A DNA stretch of 64,000 nucleotides from positions 11,193,010 to 11,257,009 of the forward strand of contig CM055107.1 in NCBI GenBank assembly GCA_029204225.1, written 5' to 3'. The translations under genes and the position numbers were made by a program. Positions within the stretch are counted from its first letter, which is position 1. Every line of letters begins with the position of its first letter. This document shows positions 55,525 through 64,000 of the stretch, piece by piece. The notes under the pieces were generated by a model, which was given only the letters and a program-made list of their open reading frames with translations, had not been told where the DNA came from and ran no database searches. The DNA comes from Diphasiastrum complanatum (Eukaryota; Streptophyta; Lycopodiopsida; Lycopodiales; Lycopodiaceae).

Positions 55525-56516
55525 TCATGGAGTGGGGACGTTAACCAGCAAGTCCATCACGCATAGGGTGATCGGGTGCAAGGTATCGAGTGTGGCCCTC
55601 ATAAACCATCTTTCGTAGATGTTGTGACGTGCTTGCAAATACTTGTCACAAACGTGGCATGCATTGTAGCCACTAGTTTGGAGCCCTACATTGAGACAAA
55701 ACAACCAGCTTAATTGTGAGTCTAATGTTCAAATCGAAAGAAAATTTGTGAATGCACATTAGATTTAATACCATGAATTGAACCAATAGCAAGGATTTCT
55801 CACCTAAACATTCCCCATATCCAGGAAAGTCGTGCATCGTCCACATCAAGATCCCCTTGACTAAAAAATCTCTTTGTGTGCATGGTCTTGATATGTCGCT
55901 CAATTAAACTCCTTGCCATAGAATCTTTAGCTCATCTATCAAGGGATCCATTTACATGTCCATATTTGTTGTCTTGTATTTTTCTTGGATAAGAAGGGCA
56001 AGCATTAGGTGACCCTTCTTGATACTTAGCCAAGGGGGGTGTTGTAATTTACAAGGACAGCCGACCAAGTGGACCATAATGTGGAGCGCAAACCGAATTG
56101 GTTCACACCATCCATCACCAACCTCAAATACAAATGACGAGGCTCATCCCTAAACTCATGCCAAGTAGCATCCACGTGCTTCCATGCTAGACAATCATAG
56201 ATAGTATCGTCTAATGAACGATTGTTCGAATGCATGTCATAAGCTCCGCTTGCAATTACACTTAAAACATATGGAGTATCCTGGATATGATGGGAAAATG
56301 TCTTACCACCTTGGTGGCAATCGTCTCTCCTTGTAAATCTTGCCTATAACGGTGTTCCCCACAATGTGGACACTTGCTTGCCTCCTAAAACTCACCTCTA
56401 TATTAAATGAAATCGTTGGGACATGTATGTATACTCTTGTAATCCATGCTGATTGCCGATAATATTTTCTTGGCTTCTTGTCGAGACACCGCCATGGTGT
56501 TATTTGGAGGCAACAT
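55525..56516 (-). pseudogene. CACTA (En/Spm) TNP2-type transposase fragment
   Basis: Minus-strand blocks in order from ATG 56516: MLPPNNTMAVSRQEAKKIL, YTYVPTI-type then CPNDFI, KCPHCGEHRYRQD (zinc site), KVVRHFPIISRILHMF, HVDATWHEFRDEPRHLYLRL, VMDGVNQFGLRSTLWSTWSA, NYNTPLG, then FLVKGILMWTMHDFPGYGE and CHVCDKYLQARHNIYE. I recognise the Transposase_21/TNP2 family (DGxNPFG, YSTWPVxLxxYNLPPW, DFPAYG). It carries numerous stops and frameshifts and is cut at 55525 by an LTR. The family binds element ends and excises CACTA transposons; no CACTA terminus was found. Confidence 0.8.
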
Positions 56517-57039
56517 TTTCCTGAGCAATCAATGACAAAATATTTATGTAATTAGTTATAGTTTTTCACAACACATGAAAAAAAAAATGAAATGAGAGTG
56601 TCTATAACACACAAGAAGAATGTGAGCTTGCCATTTGCATTGGTTCACCTTGACAAGTGACAATGGATCAAACACAAAATTAGAGAGCAATACATGCATG
56701 TCATAAACAAATTGAATACAACGAGACGAATACAAGAGCTTACCTTATAACTAGGCAATAGTGCACATTAAATTTCTTATAAATATTCAATTACTCACAT
56801 AGATACTTTGACCCGCAATGACAAATTATGGGTTTTGACCTACTATCAAATTTAGCTTCTTGGTATTATCAACCCATGGAATCTACCCTCGGAGGACAAA
56901 CCATCACCAACTCACCATTCCTCAAGACCCACCCTAGCTCAATGGGAGTGAGCCCTTCAACCTTTTGGGCATTGCCCTCCCACGTTTGGGCACTGCCCTC
57001 CCACAAAACATTCAGCGATTGAGAAGGCTCACTCAAAGA
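56517..57039. other. Spacer upstream of the TNP2 relic
   Basis: AT-rich, no coding signal. CTGCCCTCCCAC is duplicated near 56968-57003. Confidence 0.4.
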
Positions 57040-57800
57040 AGAGGATTTGAAGAAATATTTTTTCGACCATTCTAGGATGCAGTGGACAATGAAGGGTGGC
57101 TATGTGTAGCGCAGACATCCCAAAGGGAGCCAGGAACCACGACTTAGCTTCTCAACCTTCAACTCTTGCCGTCCAGACCCACTTGACATACAAGCAGCCA
57201 ACTCGTCAACAACGATCAGACTTAACCAACTTGAAGTTCAGAAACCACCATTGAGATCCAACCTGATGCCATGCCAGATCAGGGGTCCCGATGTGGGTGA
57301 CTTTCCTCCAAGCAAGCCGCCCGACATACATCAAACTTAACCAGCTCGAAGCTTTGTTACAAACGAGTAACATCCATTCCAAGCAAGTGGTATAACTTAC
57401 ATCAGACTTAACCAACTGAAAGCTTCGTCACGAGTGCTGGAAGCCAACCTAGCGCCACGCCAGACTGGACAACGATAAACAGGTAACTTCCACCCAAGCA
57501 AGCCATCCAACTCAGCCGACAGGTTAGAGCTGGTTCCCCAAGAGCTTAACCCATTCACGTTCATGCAAGGAACACTCAGAACCACAAGCCGCGACAGATA
57601 TGGAGACAACCAGTTCCTGGACCAAATGGTCCAGATAGCATACCACTAGCGCCACGGACCGAATGGTCCTGATGGCATACCACTGGCGTCCCGAGATACA
57701 ACCCTCAGTTGCGTGCCAGATTAAAAAGTTTGAAGCGGCCTTACAACTGGCGCTTTTACCGAACATTGAAACCCAGAAGGTAATCAGAGTCAGTTTGAAA
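57040..57800. repeat. Degenerate tandem repeat, unit about 180-200 bp
   Basis: Recurring blocks CTTAACCAACTTGAAG, GCCACGCCAGACT and CCAAGCAAGCC appear about every 180 bases (for example near 57268, 57450 and more weakly 57690). No clear coding frame. It could be a satellite or a TE subterminal array. Confidence 0.5.
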
Positions 57801-58860
57801 AAAATCCCACTTTATTGATAAATCTGAGAAGGTTAAATTTCAAGTGTGTGATCGGCCCTAGTCTTCGGAGCGCTGGCATGCCAAGGCAGGCGCCAGCACA
57901 ACATTCCAGCAAGGGAGGCTAAGACTTGGCTGGAGCTCGCCCTGAGTCGCAACTCGCACTCCCCCATAGTATTGGTGGGATTTGCCACCTCCCCTCATAC
58001 CAAGTACTCTACCCAGGTTGGTAAAGCACGTTTTCTCTCTCTGGAAAGTCATTTTCTCTCTCTAGAATTTATCGATCCCCAGGCTTCCTTTAATCATGTC
58101 TAGATCGTGTGAGGTGATTGCACATCGATCTCAGCTCTATGGACTTTGCTAGAACCAATCAAAGATTTTAAGCCATAGGAACTTGGCGCCGGCTAGATTC
58201 TGGTCACAGTGGCACCGGGAGCAGCAGTGGCGCTGCTGGCGCCGGGAGCAATGCTGGCACCAGTGGCGCCGAAAGTAAAGCTTGTAAAGGTAGCTTTACA
58301 ACATCCACCCCACTTTTATAAAATCTGATGTCCTCATCAGATGGCAGATTAAAGTAAATGTGTCTCCCAATTAAAACTAACTATACATTTAAGCTTACTG
58401 GCCACTGTTTATCAACATGGTAATTGGCACACCACAAGTCGAAGGCTCAGCCCCTTGTATTGAAAAATTACATAACTTGAAATTATCACTTTGTCTGGGA
58501 AAAGCGTAGATTTTATATCACTTACGTAAAATCCAAGAACCTTATTGACTCGTGACAGAGGCCTTTATGTGAAATATTCGCCCCTGTCGCTTCTAACTTT
58601 TGACTTTGGAACTCCTTTGAGCTCCTGATTTGTCCTTTTGATGCACTTTGTGTTGAGCTCCTTGAGCTCCAGATTTGATTAGTTCCGCACAAGTATTAGA
58701 GCTCCCTGAGCCAAAGGATTTATCATTTATTGTCCACTTTATGGTCCACTCCGTGCCTTGATGCTTTTGCACCTTGATTTCTCTCCTTGTCCCGGATCTT
58801 AATACTTTTTCTTTTTGGCTCTTTAAGGTAGGCAAAGATTGAGTACTCTGCAACACACCT
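57801..58860. other. Non-coding stretch with a GGCGCC-rich minisatellite
   Basis: At 58187-58285 variants of GTGGCGCCGGGAGCA are repeated about four times. No gene is seen in the remainder; the minus-strand frame 58865-58593 shows no recognisable domain. Confidence 0.45.
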
Positions 58861-59260
58861 CTCACTTAGCTTGAAGTAGCTGTCTTTGAATCAGCCCAAA
58901 TGTAACCATTGACCTCGTGGAGAGCCAGGGGGTCGCACCAGTTTGATCCGCATACGAACTATCTCTTCACGTTCGTTCGAAGCACCATGTCCGTCCTCGC
59001 ACAAAACTTGACTTTCACAATTTCATCACTGGTCAGTTGCCTCACAGTCAAAACAAGAAGTGTCCATCTAGCTTGGCTTCAAGTAGCTCTCTTTGAATCA
59101 GACACATGCACCCAAAGTTTGCACTAGTCCGATTTCAATACGAACTATCCCTTAGCGTCCGTTCGAAGTACCAAGTCTCTCGTGCAAGACTCAACTTTCA
59201 CAGTTCCTTTGTTGATCAGTTGCTTTACACGTAACACAAGTCAACGTACTCATTATGTCT
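58861..59260 (+). repeat. Two-copy tandem duplication, unit about 200 bp
   Basis: AGCTTGAAGTAGCTGTCTTT at about 58868 and CTTCAAGTAGCTCTCTTTGA at about 59077 begin two copies sharing ATACGAACTATC, CGTTCGAAG, ACTTTCACA and GATCAGTTGC in the same order, clearly diverged. Confidence 0.7.
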
Positions 59261-61370
59261 CCTCATCATTGTTGGTCCAGAGAAAGCCTATAACAAGCTT
59301 TTCTTTCCACAACAAAAAACTGGTCAACTTATTAGGTCCAAAGTTCGTCAGTCTCCTCGTGTGAGTATGGCTAGGTCACCTTGAATTTGCTCCCGTTTTG
59401 ATCAACTTTCCTTCAAAATTTGCCCCAAGAGAGAGGTGTGTGTGATAGTTCCCCTCCACTTATAAAATCAGCTGACTGGACTTAGAGTAGAGTTCTCAGA
59501 CAAAAAGCATTTCCAACACTTTGCTTCCCATCCACTAGGATTATGGCTTAATCCAACTTGTTGCCAATCTCTGAAGAGGATCCTAGTCTTTTCCCCTTTG
59601 AGGAAAAACCCAATTGATATTGGATATCACCCATGCTCATTGAATTTCAGTTCCAAAGGTAGCCATTTTCAAGTTCTTTGGAACAAGAATTCAAGACAAC
59701 GTGCAAAACCAAAACTGGTATGCCCACCGAGAATGGTGAAAATCTAGCCTCACGGTTTAGTGAGATCAAGTTCAAAATATAAAAGAAATGTTAACATGAA
59801 ATTTTGGAATCTAATCCATTGTTTGAACAAAAATAAACACCTAGGAATGCAGGGAAATATTAGTCTTCGAGTTCTGAGCATAATTGAAATTCATTCATGT
59901 AAACACGTGATATGTCCTCATAGTGTGAATGAGGATCGAGTAATCAGTCAATCTTAGTGAAGCCATAGATAGTAGTAATGGCAACAACGTAGTGGAATTA
60001 TTTTCTACAAAGCATTGTATACTGTAGTCTTCAAAATAACATATATCTCAATGTCTTTGCAAAGGATTGAATGCAATTGTTCTTAAGATTTAATTGGTTT
60101 CCATACAATACAATTGTATAGTTGAATTTTATTTGAATGCTCGCATACTCCAAATTCTTATGAGCATTGAAATCCAAGCTTTAGATGATGTTACTCCCCT
60201 CATCGTTGTGGATTTGAATGGCTGAAAATAAGAAATTTGATTTGCTCATAAGGATATCTTGCTGAGTAAAGTTTTGATCTTGAGATGTTCCCTTTACTTC
60301 TCAGAAGCTGGGTCTTTCAAAGGGAAAGAAGTCAAATAAGTCTCAAAGATAATATATCCTCATCATCTCCTTCTTTTTAAATCTAAAGCAATTTGCTGAG
60401 AAGATAAGCTCGTATTTTGAGCCAACAAAATAATATATTGCAACCTCCTAGTTGTTTTTTCATATTTTGGTCATGGTGAGAGCCAGCAATACCTACGTTT
60501 CGTACATTTGGATGTACTTTTAAAGGAGTGTTTCCCAAGAAAATTTTGTACGTAAAGAACAACCTTTTATACACTTCTTGAAGGCAGATGCAAGATACAC
60601 AGGTGTTATTAGAGCAGATAGTTTATTCGCATGCATTGGCAGCCCAGTTTTTAGTGTTGGTGGTTTGTGTGAGGTTGTAGTCTGCAATTTCTTGAGATTT
60701 TATCACGTGAAATAATTTTGGTGAGCTTTTTTTTTTCCCAAATCTCAAGAAGTTAATATGCTATGGTGGAGAGATTCTTGAACAAAAGATCTCTAAAGCC
60801 AAATTTCATGAAGAACCAACAGTCTATTATTTCAAACAAATACCAACTTATTTTTGCACTGTTAGATGCTGAATGCTTCAAAGCACTTTTGCTTTTTTCC
60901 ATTTGCCATATTGTTCAAAGATGTTGGCCATAACTATATTTATAAAGTCCAGGAAACAACATATGAACTTAATGTTGTTGGAGCTTGAGATGCTCTATGG
61001 TAAAATCAGCTGCCAAAATATACAGCTAACATTTTTATGATATGCACCAAATATACAGCTCAAATAAATAACAATGATTGAGAATAGAAAGACAGTTCCA
61101 AGCTCAAAAAAAAAGGTAAACCTGAAATAATTAGAAGGTGAACTTAAAATAAGCTAAAAAAATATGAATATTTACTTGTTACAGTAGCTCCAAAGTATTT
61201 GCCAGCATCAAGCTCCCATAGAATCATCCATGAACCCACTTTTCCATCAGAGTTCTGCCACTAATGAGAAGAACCAATCCACCACCGCTCAAAGTTGAGG
61301 AATATGGCAGCAAAACGTGGGCATAAAGGAGGCTATAATTCAAAGGATGTATATAGCTTGACCAGAGCTG
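59261..61370. other. No gene seen
   Basis: AT-rich, no convincing coding frame, LTR or repeat. A 65-codon frame at 59760-59957 has no recognisable features. Confidence 0.4.
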
Positions 61371-61960
61371 CAAACTCATACAGGCTCAGGAGCTGAGAGG
61401 ATGCTACGGAGGATCACACCACAACAACAATGAGTGAGCATTGAAGAGGAGCGAATGAGTAGCGAGAGGAGCAGTGACAGTGATGAGCAATGAGCAACGA
61501 AATAGCAGTAGCACTTCAGTGAAGAGGAGGCCGGGTGCAGCAGTTGGTAGTTGATGGATGCTGTATTTGGCCCGCCTCCGCCTTCCAGCCCCCTCCAGAC
61601 CCGTGGCCTGCACTCCACGTCCAAAACTTGCCCCGATCAGCCCATTCTGGCCCCACACACACGTGCCAGCTTCCCATTGGCGCGGGGGGTTACAGTGGGC
61701 AACGTGCCAGTAAGCTTCTTCGATGGCGGTGCGAGGAAGATCGAAGGAGACTGGCGAGAAATGGCGATGGTGGTGCGTGTGCATGAATTGCTCCTAATGC
61801 GCCATCGCCAGCAGCCAAAAGAAGAGAGATAGAGAGAATGTACGCTGTGATGGACAAAATGTGAATCCGACAATGTGATTGGTGATAAATGTGTAGGGTT
61901 TTTAACAATGTTTGGCCAGCCGTGTTACAGACCAGCATGTTGCATCTTTCTACTTTGAAA
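61371..61960. other. GC-richer block with overlapping unrecognised frames
   Basis: Local GC content is well above the surroundings. Overlapping frames on both strands (for example 61551-61832 plus and 61784-61404 minus) exist, but I recognise none; high GC alone lengthens open frames. It could be a gene edge or a CpG-rich promoter. Confidence 0.3.
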
Positions 61961-62140
61961 AATCAACTAGAGAGTAACAGCTGGTGCCCTATCAACAGCG
62001 CTGCATGCAAAGCGGTGATGTGTTCAGAAAACGTGGGAGCTGGGAGAATTTCTTTCACAAGTTTTCTACAGCGGGCTGGGGATCAGCGCACTGTGTAATT
62101 TAGGAATTTTTGTCTGTGTATGCAAAAAGTCCAGAGAATG

Positions 62141-62262
<122 letters not shown>

Positions 62263-62819
62263 ATATATACCATGCTGTCAAGGGAGGAGCACAAATTACC
62301 TGACCTGCCCTAATACTACATGTGTATGTATAGGGAGGAGGCCCAACACTTAACTATGGATCAAAGCCGACATCATGATTTCTAGCTCTCTGGGGGTTTT
62401 CTCCATCTTAGCATTTGTGAAGGGAAAAAACATATAAGTGACTTGTTGTGGTCGATTAGAAAGAGCCTGATTATAGGCCATAGCAGAGCCTCACAAAAAA
62501 GTTTCATCTAAGTCATTCATCTACAACTGCTATGTCATGTATCTTTCATTCCTTTGTAGTAGGTTTCGTTGCTTTCACGGCTCAGCGTGCTACCACTGGT
62601 AGCCAACCTCCTCCTGAAGGATATCTAATACGTATCTTGGAGGTACTTGTGCGTTTTGAGCTTGGCGCCCTCATAGCCACACATTTATTTTTTTTCTTGG
62701 CTACCCGGAGCACCACGTCGTTGGGGAGCCAAAAACATAATCCCATAAGCAAATCTTAGCTCTATCTAGTGGTCAATAAAACTGAGAACTGGAAATTATC
62801 TCCTGTGTGTGTGGATGCC

Positions 62820-62965
62820 CAGGAAAGTGGCATCAATGCCCAATCGGTGCTGCTAAAAAATATAGCATTGATGTCGTGGAAAAATATGGCACCAATGCCT
62901 TCATCAATGCCGCGAGAAATATGGCATTGATGCCTCACCAATGTCTCTAGAAAATATGGCGTCGT
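62820..62965. repeat. Minisatellite with ATGGCAxxxATGCC units
   Basis: Alternating AAATATGGCA and CATCAATGCC blocks recur about every 45 bases, roughly three copies with drift. Confidence 0.6.
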
Positions 62966-63272
62966 GGAGGATTCAATAACGAGATTTTATGTGGCTCTAG
63001 AGATTGAGGAGGTCTGAGGAAGAGCAAATTCTGCCCACATGAAAAATCTATTCATATCAGCATCATCTTGGTTTGCCTTTGGTCTACACACATCTATTGG
63101 TCTGGCCATGTTTGTTGCATGTTCGAGTGAGACATTGATCTAAGTTTTCATTCAAGAAAGGTGCCAGAAAAATGTCACGTCTTTTTCTACTTTTTAAAAA
63201 GTTTTCGTTGTCACTCACTCTATTACTAAAGCATTACTCCCTTAAAAAATGACGAGGAATCAGTGTTCTAAT

Positions 63273-63497
63273 CTAAGGTAGAGAACCTTGGGCGCGGACG
63301 CGCTTCTGGGCACATGCATCCACGCCCGACGGGGTGCGTCCGAGGGTGGGCACGTCCGGATGTGGGCAAACAATTTTTTTATAAAAAAATAATTAGTGTA
63401 TTTTTTGTTTAAAAAAAAAACATGGACACGCCCAAACTTGCGCCCAGGCACCGAACGCGGGCACAAAAATGGCCAAAGCCCCGTACATGCATCTCTG
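63273..63497. mobile_element. Candidate small element with 8-bp target duplication
   Basis: GTTCTAAT at 63265-63272 is repeated exactly at 63498-63505. The 225 bases between are unusual: GC-rich arms with GGGCGCGGACGCGC and CGCCCAGGCACC around an A/T-run centre. The terminal inverted repeats are weak. An 8-bp duplication would fit a hAT-type non-autonomous element. Confidence 0.4.
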
Positions 63498-63505
63498 GTT
63501 CTAAT

Positions 63506-64000
63506 TAAACAATGTCTTGATAATCCCATCTTGTGAAAAAACTCATGTTCTTGATTATGGCAAATTATCTCCGGAAGTAAAGCTACAAGTGGTTCTTTAA
63601 TTGGCAGCTTCAATGTTGTACTCCCATGGAAAAAATTCAAATAAATCTAGGAATTTTTATTTATTGTTGTCAAAATAACTACAACATCACAAATATTCTT
63701 CTCCAGCTTCAATAGATCTTACACACTTACAAGTCTTAAATGAAAGAAACTACTCTTATCCCAATTTTTAATAAAGGGCCTTAACATCCACATTGCAAAA
63801 TTATAAGAGTATAGAACGAACTTTGACGGACTATGACATGTCAAAAACAATACAAGATCATATTTTGTAATTTATAGATGAAGGTGCTCATTTTAAATGC
63901 AACCGCAAAATAGTGAAAAACACTTAAATAAGTTTATAGAAACTCATTGAAATTCATTTGAAATGTGTATTAACATTGTAAAGAAAACACACATATACGT
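63506..64000. other. No gene seen
   Basis: AT-rich flank to the window end, with no supported feature. Confidence 0.4.

Noticed and set aside
57040-57766. Minus-strand Trp/Ser-rich frames
   Set aside because: They fall in a degenerate tandem repeat, differ between units and match no family I know.
61376-61873. Several overlapping 80-126-codon frames on both strands
   Set aside because: Open frames are expected in this GC-richer block; no domain, splice pattern or favoured strand could be shown.

Overview
This is a gene-poor, repeat-dominated window from the nuclear genome of a land plant. The evidence is one intact spliced gene for a small plant-type N-acetyltransferase (40562-41190), the last exon of an NFD4-like transporter pseudogene (16053-16616), many Ty1/copia elements whose primer-binding site is TGGTATCAGAGC (initiator Met tRNA), a CACTA TNP2 transposase remnant and long GA microsatellites. 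Nested insertions, decayed open frames and a non-LTR element type that I associate from memory with ferns, lycophytes and mosses suggest a large-genome plant, possibly spore-bearing. That placement is inference and the species cannot be named.

Layout. 1-7640: minus-strand copia 5' end, two fragments of one LINE family (C-terminal part at 1085-1620, reverse-transcriptase part at 5785-7620), a small LTR, a GA satellite and two unknown decayed reading frames. 8165-10710: an unrecognised AT-rich, apparently intron-containing gene remnant with a possible ubiquitin-like segment. 10711-15254: no recognisable gene. 15255-16010 (minus): a coiled-coil protein relic whose homologue lies at 29776-30469 (plus). 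16053-16616: NFD4-like pseudogene. 16890-25032 (minus): copia element B, split by a 3,961-bp gag-only LTR element C with a perfect target duplication (AGAAG). 25033-29674: an unknown minus-strand frame, copia element D and a fragment of a B-family LTR in plus orientation.

29776-39243: the unknown coiled-coil protein, then a Helentron-type Helitron relic (zinc-finger N-terminal domain, Pif1-like helicase C-terminus, apurinic-type endonuclease). It is split at 33989-38258 by a second gag-only copia-type element with a perfect duplication (TTTTA). 39690-40300: a peptide-encoding minisatellite and a 134-bp hairpin. 40562-41190: the acetyltransferase gene. 42387-55524: a nested stack. A gypsy-like gag gene with its zinc knuckle is split by a near-complete copia element (44471-49827), followed by copia elements F and G and another F-family LTR. 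55525-56516: the TNP2 relic. 57040-64000: degenerate tandem repeats, a GA microsatellite, a minisatellite and one candidate small element with an 8-bp duplication.

Few genes here work together. The acetyltransferase is the only gene that looks functional. The rest records repeated rounds of transposition, and insertion order can be read from the nesting. The most interesting items are the paired coiled-coil/WP-IPG protein family, the plant Helentron with an endonuclease, two unrelated gag-only LTR elements with intact target duplications, multiplied primer-binding sites, and HSE-like TTCnnGAA arrays in two copia LTR families.
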